DNA from: Candidatus Poseidoniaceae archaeon
GTDB lineage: Archaea; Thermoplasmatota; Poseidoniia; Poseidoniales; Poseidoniaceae
Assembly: GCA_030747695.1 (NCBI GenBank)
Contig: JASLKG010000007.1
Span: 128,261 to 192,260 of the forward strand
Reading direction: 5' to 3'
DNA: 64,000 bases
Shown here piece by piece: positions 26,634 through 36,700 of the stretch. A program made the position numbers and the translations under genes. The notes beneath the pieces are model-generated. The model was not told the origin of the DNA. It ran no database searches and saw only the letters and a program-made list of their open reading frames with translations. Every line of letters begins with the position of its first letter. The first letter of the stretch is position 1.

Positions 26634-29159
26634 ATGGTTCAAAAACCCAAACCTGGAGTGCAAGAAAGAATTTTATTGCATTTATCTGATTTTTCAGATT
26701 TTATGAGTTCAGTCGAAGTGCCCTTTTCGCTTTCTCAAATGGGAATTGCTAATGCTGTTGCCATTGCAAGATCCAATGTTCCTAGGGCAATTGCTGGACT
26801 AAAGGACCAGGGTCTTTTGGTAGAGAGACAAGCTCATGTCCAGGGAGTTTCACGGAAAAGGAAAGCATATTTTCTAACTGATTCAGGAATGGTATTAGCT
26901 GAAGAAACATGGAAAAGGTTACGAGATTTTCAATTGCGAGCAATTTTACCTGAAGGTAATACTATCAGTTCAACACTTGGTGAAATACAAGATGAATTGC
27001 CATTTTCAATGAGGCCTGTTGATGTCATACGTTATCTCGATGACAATGGTGTATTAGATGTAAGGGCCTTATCTGCGGACTTGGTTGAAAGAGATTTGTC
27101 AAAGCATGTAGAGAAGCAATTAGTCACTAGTCTTGGAGATCTACCACGTTTACGACATTTCTATGGGCGTTCAACAGAATTAGAAAATATGGTTAATTTG
27201 TTAGAAGCCAGGTCTACAACATTGATGGTTCCTGGTATTGCTGGAATTGGAAAGACTTCGATGGCTGCAAAAATTATTGAATCATTTATGCATAGGAGAA
27301 ATTTGCTCTACCATAGATGTCAAGACTGGGATGGAAGTAGAGCCTTTTTTGAAAGCATAGCAGATTGGCTAGCAAATATTGGGGACTCAATGTTAGCTGA
27401 TTATATCGCAGCAACACCGGTGCCGAATTCAGCAGATACAGCACAATTAATTATTGATTCATTAGGAAATGCACCAGCACTTATTGTGATTGACGATTAT
27501 CATAAAGTTAGTGACAAAACTCTTCACCAAACAATACAAGCATTGTCTAGAAATTTAGTTGAATGTGAAGGTGATGTCGGCTTAGTGTTATTTTCACGTT
27601 CCTTCAGAGAAGTAGTTCCATTGAAAGATGCAGATGGTCGTATAGTTTCCCTAGTGTTGCCTCTTGAAGGGCTTGACCAAGAATCGACAAGGAGTTTACT
27701 AACAGCATTTGATGATATAGATCAAGAAAAACTTCTGTATATTCATTCGTTGAGTAGAGGCCATCCTTTGGTATTGGAATTGATAAATCGTGGTGCATCA
27801 GCTGGCGCTTTCCACGAATCCTTGGAAAACTACGTCAACATTGAAATATTTTCAAAACTATCAGGTGAACAAAAGAGATTGCTAGGTGCATTGTCAGTAT
27901 TCCGGGAACCTATTCCTTTAGAAGCACTGTCGGATCAAAAATTGGATATTGATGAATTAGATTCTCTTGTAGAAGCAGGACTTGCTAGACATGCAGATTC
28001 AGATACTTATGATGTTCATGATTTGATTAGAGAATTTTTGCTACAGAGTTTGGATGGACAAGCAAAAGAACAATTACACAATAAAGCAGTGAACTGGTAT
28101 GGAAAACAAAAATCAGACTCTCAAGTGGCCATGGAGAGTATTTACCATTTAATTTCTTCAGCGCGACACAGTGATGCTGCTATAATAATTGCAAAAGAAG
28201 GTCGTGCACTTGTACGTGAAGGACACATTGAATTGCTAGATCTACTTGAGAAAGTAGATAATTCTGAATTGGAGGCTGAATTGGCTAGCAGAATAGATCA
28301 ACTCCGAGGAGAAGTATTGACATTGCTAGGTAGATTTGATGATGCAGAAGCAGCATTTAGTTCTGCTAGACCTCCTGCTGAGGCAGCAGGATTGAGTGAC
28401 ATCATTGCAGATATAGATTCAAATTTAGCAGATATTGCATTGAAGCGTGGTGATTTTGAAATGTCATTAGAAATGCACAGTAAAGCACTTGAATTGTTTA
28501 TTGAAAATGGTGATTCGATTGGAGCAGCACGTTCTTACAATAATATGGGCTACATTTTGAGAAGAAGTGGAGACAAAACAAAAGCTTTAGAGGCATATGG
28601 AGAAGTAGAAGCGATATTAGCTAGTGATGATTCAGATAACTTGATTCCAGCTCAGATTGTATTGGCACGTTCATTATTAGATTTGGGAGAAAATGATAGG
28701 GCAAGAAATCATGCATTGTCAGCATATGAGCGTTCAGCAGAATCGGATGATTCTATATTACACGCAAGAGCAAGAGCTGTATTAGGTCGATATTATGCAA
28801 AAACAAACGACTCTGATTTAGCACTTCACCATTATACTGGTGCCTTAGAGGCGATGGGAGAAGCAGGTGATCCACTAGCACTTGTTGAGGTTTCTATATT
28901 GCTAGGTGAAGTTTTGCAAGATAGTGGAAGAGTCGATGAAGCACTAGAGAGATATCGGGAAGCTCTTGTAATAAGTGAGGCAAATGATTTACGCATGCAG
29001 ATTGGTGAATTATTAGCCAGACTCGGAGGGGTTGCACCTGACAGGCAAAGGAGAATGGAATATCTTCAAAGGGCGCTTTCAGTCTTCCGTGAATTAGGTG
29101 CGCAAACTAGGATGAGAGAAGTACAAATGATGGTACATTCCGCTGTAATGGGCCGTTAG
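26634..29159 (+). CDS. STAND-type ATPase regulator: winged helix, NB-ARC-like NTPase, TPR repeats
   Basis: The 841-residue protein has an N-terminal MarR/ArsR-like winged helix (about 10-100, AIARSNVPRAIAGLKDQGLLVERQ and RKRKAYFLTDSG). A linker leads to an AAA/STAND ATPase with Walker A GIAGIGKT (201-208) and Walker B LIVIDDYH (about 283-290). A winged-helix-like region (SKLSGEQKRLLGALSVF) follows, then at least six TPR-like helical repeats from about 560 to 835. Such proteins act as ATP-dependent signalling switches that bind DNA at the N-terminus and a ligand or partner through the TPRs. It lies 53 nt after the giant beta-helix gene on the same strand, with GAGGTTGAG before the ATG, so it may control its neighbours. 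The DNA target is unknown. Confidence 0.82.
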   Translation: MVQKPKPGVQERILLHLSDFSDFMSSVEVPFSLSQMGIANAVAIARSNVPRAIAGLKDQGLLVERQAHVQGVSRKRKAYFLTDSGMVLAEETWKRLRDFQLRAILPEGNTISSTLGEIQDELPFSMRPVDVIRYLDDNGVLDVRALSADLVERDLSKHVEKQLVTSLGDLPRLRHFYGRSTELENMVNLLEARSTTLMVPGIAGIGKTSMAAKIIESFMHRRNLLYHRCQDWDGSRAFFESIADWLANIGDSMLADYIAATPVPNSADTAQLIIDSLGNAPALIVIDDYHKVSDKTLHQTIQALSRNLVECEGDVGLVLFSRSFREVVPLKDADGRIVSLVLPLEGLDQESTRSLLTAFDDIDQEKLLYIHSLSRGHPLVLELINRGASAGAFHESLENYVNIEIFSKLSGEQKRLLGALSVFREPIPLEALSDQKLDIDELDSLVEAGLARHADSDTYDVHDLIREFLLQSLDGQAKEQLHNKAVNWYGKQKSDSQVAMESIYHLISSARHSDAAIIIAKEGRALVREGHIELLDLLEKVDNSELEAELASRIDQLRGEVLTLLGRFDDAEAAFSSARPPAEAAGLSDIIADIDSNLADIALKRGDFEMSLEMHSKALELFIENGDSIGAARSYNNMGYILRRSGDKTKALEAYGEVEAILASDDSDNLIPAQIVLARSLLDLGENDRARNHALSAYERSAESDDSILHARARAVLGRYYAKTNDSDLALHHYTGALEAMGEAGDPLALVEVSILLGEVLQDSGRVDEALERYREALVISEANDLRMQIGELLARLGGVAPDRQRRMEYLQRALSVFRELGAQTRMREVQMMVHSAVMGR

Positions 29160-29626
29160 AAATTAGGCCTGTGTGTCGATAAACTAGTTACACCATCCTC
29201 GTAGATTACCCATACATATTTCAGGCCAGAAAGTGATATTTGGCCATCATAAGTACCAGAATTTGTTCCAGAGATAGGCTTTTGGCGGTCGAGAAGGTCT
29301 TCTTCATGGTCCAATTCAATCATTTCTGAATTAAGACTTAATCTGAATAGAGATTCATCGGCCTCAGTGGGTCTCCACTCAACACGTTCAGCATAATGTA
29401 CATCAGAACCGTCTCTACTAGCTTGATCTGCTCGTTCTACTGCAGCAGCAATATCTGCCATATTTGCATCTATAGCTTGTTCATTCCATCTTTCTCTTGT
29501 TGAAGTTTCAATATCAAAAGCCCACCAACTAAACATTGAAAGTAAGATTACGCCAAGAAGAAATGTAAACATATATCCTAATTCAGTAGCCGCCGCCGCC
29601 TCATCTTTCCGCAATTGACCCTTCAT
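29156..29626 (-). CDS. Small type IV pilin-like protein
   Basis: This 156-residue protein begins with a short basic leader and a pilin-like hydrophobic helix: MKGQLRKDEAAAATELGYMF followed by TFLLGVILLSMFSWWAF. The acidic residue at the start of the helix and the leader KxxxxRKDE resemble archaeal prepilins cut by a prepilin peptidase, though the motif is imperfect. The rest is a small beta-rich head with an amphipathic helix (RERWNEQAIDANMADIAAAVERADQASR). It is last of a four-gene operon and its ATG overlaps the preceding stop in ATGA. Its stop overlaps the convergent STAND gene by 4 nt. It is likely a minor pilin or pseudopilin of a surface filament. Confidence 0.6.
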   Translation of the reverse strand: MKGQLRKDEAAAATELGYMFTFLLGVILLSMFSWWAFDIETSTRERWNEQAIDANMADIAAAVERADQASRDGSDVHYAERVEWRPTEADESLFRLSLNSEMIELDHEEDLLDRQKPISGTNSGTYDGQISLSGLKYVWVIYEDGVTSLSTHRPNF

Positions 29627-31677
29627 ATTCCAGCCTCCGTAGCTCTCACGTCAATACTACTTATTTGCAAATTAAATTGAATTGGTTCACCAGATGTGTG
29701 CCAAACGGCTTCACTTGGGCCGTGTGATGGAATAGGAACCCAGCCAACATAATCTTCTAGCAAATCTAAACGCCCGGGTGACACAATCCAGTCTTCAGAT
29801 TGGTCCAAACCATTTGCCGCATTTGCGGCAATCTGAGTTCCATATGGTCCAACCCATGCTCTCCGGACATCATATGCTGTAAATGATGCTAAACTTGTTC
29901 TCATCGTGAGCTCCATTTGAAATTCCATCGCACCCGAACCTGATACCGAATCGCTAGTTGGATGCATTGAAGGAACGGTTGCTGAAAATCGCGGCCCTGG
30001 CCCTCCTCTGTCAGATGGTCCAACTAAAACTGTGGGAGACATTTCAGGATGATTTGTGACAACAGCTCCTGAACTCCAAGCAACTTCTAATCCACTGATT
30101 GAGGACTCAAATTCATAAGTTAATCTCGATGTGTGAAATGCCCAACTGGTTGCAATCATTGACATATTTCGCTCACCAATTTCTCCATACATCTGAATTT
30201 CAAGGCTAGCAGGGTGTGTACCCTCTCTCCATGAATTGATAATTTGTCCTTCTGGCAACCCATTTAGTGACTTCCAAGGCAGAGTCAATTCAATCCATCC
30301 TGAAGCCATTTTGTTTACGCTTAAGCATCTCTTTGCACCATCGTGTCGAAGTGAAATTATACCGGAATCTCCATCGCTATGAGTTGCTATTTGCACTTCA
30401 CCATTTTCACTTCCCATTTCAGAAATCGAAGTATTAGTAGAATCTTCAATGTTGAAAACTAGGCCACTATCTTGACCAGTATCTGTTGCTGTAATCCTAT
30501 GCATACCCTGATTACCCGTTTCCCATGAGATTGTTACAGGAGAGTTTGATTCAATCAGTGAACCGTTTTGTATATTGTTTGGTGGCCATTGGACTTCCAG
30601 AGTTGAGTTTCCTGGTACTGAAACACCTCCATTACGCCAAATAATTGTGGTCTGATCTTGGTTGGGATTATGGATAATCAAATTCCCACTTTGTGATGGT
30701 AGCATGAAATCTGTCGACAATTTAGATGAATCTTCACCTGTTAAAGTTGCAATCCCAGAATTTTCGTGAACAATGATAACGCGAGCATCAGTATCGACAT
30801 TTACTTCGAGAAGTTTATCCTCATTGACAGTAAATTGGTGTAACCATGAGTTAGCCATTCGTAAACCATCACTCATTGTCACTATCTGTTCAGATTCAGC
30901 ATCATCAATTTTCCAATTGACCATCATATCATCAGTTGAAATCACTTCTACAGTAGTATTGCCTGAAAGTAATGGAATTGTAAAATGTCTCCCCTTTCCA
31001 TTTACTGGATTTGCTTGGGTTGGCTCAATGAATGTCGCTCCAGAACCTCCATTCACAACGTAGCCTGTAAGTTCGTGACTTGATGCAATTCCTTGCGAAG
31101 AATCCAATCGTAAAACGCCACCAACTAACATCTCATATGCTAAATCACCCTGTACTACTTCAACAGGGCCTAAGGGTGCAGCAAGCCCATGTTTTGGAGT
31201 GACAACAAAAGCATCTACAGAATTATCTTGAGCATAGTAATAAGGCCTATCTGGTCCGAGTCTCATATCTTCAAAACAAACAGTTGCAACTTTACTTTCA
31301 GGATGTCGAATTTCAACATATTTGTCTAGGTCAATTGCTCCATTAATCCGCATTGAATGTCCTTCATGCCATGACGCGGAATACCACATGCCACCTCTTA
31401 ATCTGTCCCAACCCATTTCTCCTTCAACTGGAAATAGGTCAATTTCTGCACGATCACCGGGCATCCCAGTTTCAGATAACATTGTTATTTCATGTGCCAT
31501 GTCACGCATTTGTATTTCCATGTCGTTACGCTTTATTGAACCCTCAAGCTCTTCGATAATAGGTGTCATTGAAATAAGCATGAGACCAATTATTGTAACC
31601 ACTCCTCCGAAAAGAAGAACAGTTGCAACAGCAGCGCTTACCGCCTCGTCATCACGCATTTGTCTTGCAGTAATCAT
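29623..31677 (-). CDS. Large pilin-like surface protein (684 aa)
   Basis: The N-terminus MITARQMRDDEAVSAAVATV then LLFGGVVTIIGLMLISM has the archaeal type IV pilin layout: a short positive leader, an acidic residue, a small hydrophobic helix entering the membrane, and a coiled segment (EELEGSIKRNDMEIQMRDMAHEI). Most archaeal pilins are 100-250 residues, so the remaining 600-residue beta-rich head makes this unusually long. Two cysteines (CFEDM and KRCLSVN) lie far apart. It overlaps both neighbours by 4 nt (ATGA), indicating translational coupling. A tip adhesin or a filament-associated scaffold is a reasonable inference. No catalytic motif is visible. Confidence 0.6.
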   Translation of the reverse strand: MITARQMRDDEAVSAAVATVLLFGGVVTIIGLMLISMTPIIEELEGSIKRNDMEIQMRDMAHEITMLSETGMPGDRAEIDLFPVEGEMGWDRLRGGMWYSASWHEGHSMRINGAIDLDKYVEIRHPESKVATVCFEDMRLGPDRPYYYAQDNSVDAFVVTPKHGLAAPLGPVEVVQGDLAYEMLVGGVLRLDSSQGIASSHELTGYVVNGGSGATFIEPTQANPVNGKGRHFTIPLLSGNTTVEVISTDDMMVNWKIDDAESEQIVTMSDGLRMANSWLHQFTVNEDKLLEVNVDTDARVIIVHENSGIATLTGEDSSKLSTDFMLPSQSGNLIIHNPNQDQTTIIWRNGGVSVPGNSTLEVQWPPNNIQNGSLIESNSPVTISWETGNQGMHRITATDTGQDSGLVFNIEDSTNTSISEMGSENGEVQIATHSDGDSGIISLRHDGAKRCLSVNKMASGWIELTLPWKSLNGLPEGQIINSWREGTHPASLEIQMYGEIGERNMSMIATSWAFHTSRLTYEFESSISGLEVAWSSGAVVTNHPEMSPTVLVGPSDRGGPGPRFSATVPSMHPTSDSVSGSGAMEFQMELTMRTSLASFTAYDVRRAWVGPYGTQIAANAANGLDQSEDWIVSPGRLDLLEDYVGWVPIPSHGPSEAVWHTSGEPIQFNLQISSIDVRATEAGI

Positions 31678-32777
31678 TTACTAATCACTATCCTATGTAT
31701 GTCGATTTCAAGGTCTATGCGATTTTCACCACTATCTATTGTTAATCCATCTAATCCACTTGCACGTTTCCAGGGTGAAATGCCTCTGAAATCATCCAAA
31801 GTACCTGCGGCGCGATTTAGGCTGTAATCACGTAACCAACTTTCGTGAATCTGAGGACTAATCGTATCGCCAAGTGTGGACTCATAACTGAATCTTGTAT
31901 TCCATGCATCGCCACTGAAGAGGTTTATTGGGCCACTAGATTCAATATTCATATGAAGTGTTGTCCCATCAGGAATTGGGCCAACAAAACTAACATCTCT
32001 TAGTCGTAAGCTAGCACGCATGGTCCCGTCATGTAATTCTTCGATTTCAAGATCGGGTTTTTCGGTAACAGCCCATGGTTTACCTGAAAACTTTTCATAT
32101 CTTGCATCATTGACTAATGCTATGTTGTGATCTCCCTGCTGAACATTTGTTGTGATCTGTAAGCCAGAAATAGTGATGTATGCTGATTTATGTATTACAT
32201 TACCCAGAGAATCACTGATGGTCATAATCCATAATGTATGAACTGAGAGATTATGAGTAAGTAATACTGGAAGGTTTGTCGATTCAAAAGAGAATTCTTG
32301 TTCCCCACTAGGCGTCCATAAATGGGCATTTGTTGCGCTCTCATTTTGTGCAGTAATTGTAAAAGATGTTGAATTGATATAATCGACGGATACTTGTTCC
32401 TGCGGTGTTAAATCTGCTGCAATAAACCATGTTTCAATTTGTGTTATTGGAGTTATTGAACTAGTGGCTGCCTCAATAGTAGCACGAATCCCCACGTCAG
32501 AGTTTGCACCACTTACCAATTCTATCCTTTCGTCAACCCTTTCTGCAATACCATTTGCTGCAGCATATGCGCTATTGTCTTGGAAATCATTTACGTATGG
32601 ACTGAGTACTAGGAAAACTCCTCCCATCATTGAAATTACCATCGCAAGCAGCATAACAACGCCAATAACTTCGCTGACGGCGAGGTCATTATTGGCGTTG
32701 CTTCGGGCTCTCATCAGGCACGAGAGATTCTCCAACGTTCTTATGTCTTGACCAAATAGAGCCCTTATAGGGCTCAT
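31674..32777 (-). CDS. Type IV pilin-like protein, Pilin_N/DUF1628-type N-terminus
   Basis: This 367-residue protein carries RARSNANNDLAVSEVIGVVM then LLAMVISMMGGVFLVLSPYV at about residues 23-62. It closely resembles the archaeal pilin N-terminal domain (consensus around AVSPVIGVxLM). The helix is followed by an amphipathic segment (AERVDERIELVSG) and beta-rich head domains. A start at residue 22 (MRARSNANN) would give a conventional short prepilin leader, but the 32777 ATG overlaps the upstream stop in ATGA, so I keep it. It is the second gene of the operon with the metallo-hydrolase gene. It is probably a filament subunit or minor pilin; no secretion ATPase or PilC-like gene lies in the window. 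Confidence 0.68.
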   Translation of the reverse strand: MSPIRALFGQDIRTLENLSCLMRARSNANNDLAVSEVIGVVMLLAMVISMMGGVFLVLSPYVNDFQDNSAYAAANGIAERVDERIELVSGANSDVGIRATIEAATSSITPITQIETWFIAADLTPQEQVSVDYINSTSFTITAQNESATNAHLWTPSGEQEFSFESTNLPVLLTHNLSVHTLWIMTISDSLGNVIHKSAYITISGLQITTNVQQGDHNIALVNDARYEKFSGKPWAVTEKPDLEIEELHDGTMRASLRLRDVSFVGPIPDGTTLHMNIESSGPINLFSGDAWNTRFSYESTLGDTISPQIHESWLRDYSLNRAAGTLDDFRGISPWKRASGLDGLTIDSGENRIDLEIDIHRIVISK

Positions 32778-33592
32778 CCTCTGAGGTATATTCCCTCAAT
32801 CGAATTTAATTCTGCCTCAGATTGTCCTACGTGATGTGTAAAATCAGGGCCATCTTGCAACGAGATTCGAATATCGCCTTCAAAGAGGTCATCAAGATGG
32901 TATAAAACCGAAGACTCAGCTATATGCGGGGCATTGTTTTGTTCTGATAGATGTGTGAGGACAATCGAGCGTGTATTTTCAGTTACAACATTTGCTAGAA
33001 ATTGGCCTGTTTGGTCATTTGATAAATGCCCGCCTCTACTTGAAATCCGTTCTTTTAAACTTGAAGGATATGGGCCATTCCATAATTTGTTATGGTCATA
33101 ATTTGCTTCGATAGAGATATGTTGGCAGCCGTGCAGGTGGTTTGCCAATTCATTTGTCCATGATCCCAAGTCGGTAACTACTGCGCCTCTTTCTCCATTA
33201 TGACTCGCCACAAATGCTACATTGTCAGCGCCACTATGCGGCACAGGCACAGGTAATAAGGCAAAATCTTCAGCTATTTTTATGACTTCTAAATTTTCGA
33301 AAATACGTGTTTTTTCTATTTCTAAATTTAATGAAGTAGCAGTTTTATAGTTGCAAATTATTGGTATGTCCCATCTTTTGGTAGCAATTGCGGCACCACC
33401 TCCATGATCACCGTGATGATGTGTGAGTAAGATTGCATTTATTTCGGATGGCTTAATCTCCATCCTTGCTAAGCGCCGTTCAAGTTGTCGTCCACTAAAT
33501 CCTTGGTCTACCAACACCTTGTAATCGCCACATTCGATTAGTGTCGAATTGCCGCGACTTCCGGTGCCTAAGTGGGTGAATGACATTGACAT
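32774..33592 (-). CDS. Metallo-beta-lactamase-fold hydrolase (YycJ/WalJ-like)
   Basis: The 272-residue cytosolic protein is a metal-dependent hydrolase with the HxHxDH motif THHHGDHGGG (H58, H60, D62, H63 from the chosen start). Other motifs are GTGSRGNSTLIECG near the N-terminus, VPHSGADNVAF, AVVTDLGSW, EANYDHNKLWNG and VLTHLSEQNN. This is the set seen in YycJ/WalJ-type proteins, some of which act on nucleic acids. The substrate is not determined here. The frame opens at 33634, but I prefer the ATG at 33592 (MSMSFTHLG); 33586 is equally possible. It is the first gene of the pilin operon and overlaps the next gene by 4 nt, which is an odd partnership. Confidence 0.82.
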   Translation of the reverse strand: MSMSFTHLGTGSRGNSTLIECGDYKVLVDQGFSGRQLERRLARMEIKPSEINAILLTHHHGDHGGGAAIATKRWDIPIICNYKTATSLNLEIEKTRIFENLEVIKIAEDFALLPVPVPHSGADNVAFVASHNGERGAVVTDLGSWTNELANHLHGCQHISIEANYDHNKLWNGPYPSSLKERISSRGGHLSNDQTGQFLANVVTENTRSIVLTHLSEQNNAPHIAESSVLYHLDDLFEGDIRISLQDGPDFTHHVGQSEAELNSIEGIYLRG

Positions 33593-33782
33593 TGCGAACT
33601 TACTTATGTCGTCGCGACAAGCCTTTGAAGTCATCTCTATTTCCGACTACAAATCTTGAGTTTTTGGGGGCTAAAAAAATGAGCCGTAGCGCTTCTAAGT
33701 CTGAACATCGCTCCATCACCCTATTAAGGCTGATTCAGTGGTTCGTGACTACTTGGGTGCTGCCGCGCCCGAGGTGGTTACC

Positions 33783-36700
33783 ATGCGCCGTTCCCAGACA
33801 ACTCTGCTGATGACTGCACTAGTAGTGTCTAGTTTGTTCATGATGTCACAAATTCCTGCAATTTCAAATGTAGGAACTTCAGATCCAAATACAGCAGACG
33901 GAGCACGTCCTCCGACTACCGATTCAGACGGCGATGGTATTCCTGATGTACATGAAAATATCTTTTCAGAATGGAGAAATTTTTCTTCCGTTGATGATAG
34001 GGATGTAATAATTCCTGGATTGAATAGAGATGACGCAACAGATGCGAATTTGGATTTTGATATGGATGGGCTAAATTCCACAGAAGAATACTGTTGGCCA
34101 TACCCCTATCTTTGTACAGATCCTGGTTTTGTACGCGGATTAACTGGTAAGATAGATGATTCTGGTGAACGCATTTATCTTGACCCACGATTATCTGATA
34201 CTGATGGTGATGGAATGCCAGATGGTTTTGAAGTTCATATGTGTGAAAGTTTGGGTAGCTTTGACAGTGTCCAAATGATGTTCACTTGCGATATGTTCGA
34301 TCCTTTGAATGCAAGCGATGCAAATATGGATCCCGATGAAGATGGCTTTGATGTAAACCGTGATGGCTTTATGACAGTTAGTGAATTACTTACGTCCTCT
34401 GAAGAATATAATTATGGAGCACCAGGAAATTGGACAACTGAGTTAGATGGTCTTAGGTGCTATTCACCAGATCCTGAAGGCTCTCCTCTTTCGAGTTGGC
34501 CATTTATTTCTCTAAATATGACTCACACTTTGTTTTACAATATATTGGATGCTTGTGCGGCTAATGGAACTGATGGTATTGTTGATGAAAATATATGGCT
34601 GGGGACCAATCCGGTGGATGACGATAGTGATCGATACAATTTCGATGGAGTGAAGCATCGCAGATTATTCCCCTCAATGGGAGATGGGATGATTGACGGA
34701 TGGGAAATTCATTTTGGATTGAATCCTCTTAACCGTTCAGATGCTTTAGTGGATTTAGATAATGATGGCTGGGATACCAATCGCGATGGGCAAATCAGTG
34801 CTGATGCAGCACGTACTGAAAACGCATTAAAAGTAGGAGAGCAACTTTCTACTTTGGAGGAATATAACGTACATAATGATGATGGTAGTACGGTAAAATC
34901 TGGACTGCGATCGGTTGTGCTATCATCTTCAGATACAACTTATACTGAATATTTGTTGACACCAGAAGCATCTGAAGGTGAAATTAGTATAATTCATCAT
35001 GATATACGTGAATTAATTTCTGCAGAAGATTTGCTTTGGGTTGGAACTAGACTTGGAGTATCAGTGATTGATTTCGATGCGGAGGTGTCGACTGATATTA
35101 GCTTGCCACAAGGACATGATTTGAATGATATGATCTTGCTCGATGATTCTCTTGTGATGATTACAGATGGAGGCGTTTGGATTGCAGATAGAGATGGCGG
35201 AACAGTTTCAGATTCAGGGTCGTGGACTCATATTGCAGGGCACTATACTGCTGGTACTTTATTAAATGGAGACGGCGGTGATGATTATATCTTAGTACTT
35301 GGTTCAGCTGGTAATGGCTTTGTATTACAGTTTACAGGAATTGGTATTACTCAACTCGAGTTGGGTATTGGTATATCGAATGCAATGCTGCAGGGTAATG
35401 CAACCGCAACTTCAATTCAACACGTAGATTTAGTTGGTTATCCTCAAACACTTTGGGTAGGTACGGATGTTGGATTATTTAGTGTTGAAACTGCTACTGC
35501 AAGGGGTGACTCAACACCAACTTGGAGATTTTATCATTCACCAGAAACAACTACAATTGCCTCTGATCTTGATGATTTACGTACTTTAGGACCGGGTGGT
35601 GAGGGCAACCCGGCTTATGTTTACGAACTCGAAGTTGATGGTCCTAATGGTGGCGACGATCATACACTTTGGATAGGAACTCCTTCGGGGTTGCATCGCA
35701 TATTGCTAACAGATCCCGGCACTATCACACACAGTGGTGAATTAGAGCATCCAGGCATTGATGGCAAATCAGTTGCTGATGCAAATCATGTGATGGCAAT
35801 ACATGCTGGAGAAACAGATTTACTAATAGGCTCAAAATGGGGTTCTTGGTCAATAAAAGGTAGTTATGCAGGTCTATACGGACTATCGGATCAAGAGTGG
35901 GTTCCTGGAAATGTTGCAGCCCTTTCAATACATGCAATTGATGGAGTTGATACTATTTTTGCCGGCATAGCGCCTGGAAAGTATTCAAATTTAGAATTAA
36001 TGGATCCACTAGCAAATGATTCAGATGCAGATGGAATGATTGATGGTTGGGAAGTCCAATATGGATTAGATCCTACAGATCCGTGGGATGCACAATTAGA
36101 TGCGGATGGTGACGGTGTAAATTTAGATGATGATCCAATACAAGAAAGGGCATGGCGTAATTTAGATGAATTCAGATATACTGCAACAACAAATAATGGA
36201 TATAATGCAACAGATCCAAGAGATACTGATACCGATGATGATGGAATTAGTGATGGAGAGGAGTACTTTGGCCTATTCCATGGAGTAACACCACTTTGGT
36301 GCCACTATACTAATGCATATGATCACATACATGTTTGCGATGATGCAGCAGGTCAAGCAGCAAATAGCACATATCTGGCCTCGTTAGGAGTGGATACTGG
36401 GACTGACCCAACAAATCCTGACTCAGATGGAGATGGTATGCCTGATGGATGGGAAATTGAGAATCGCCGTTGGATTGGAAGTACATTTACCGGTTCCAAT
36501 AATTGGACAATGGATCCAATGCGGGCAGCTGATGCGAATTGGGATGCAGATGGAGATGGATTATCAAATCTATGTGAATATCAATGGACCCAAATAAAGG
36601 CAATTGGGCTGCTAGGTGATTTATTCGAAACTCATTATGAAAGTGAAAGTGACGTTGCATTGTGGTTTGATGCAGATCCAAATAATGTTGATTCTGATGG

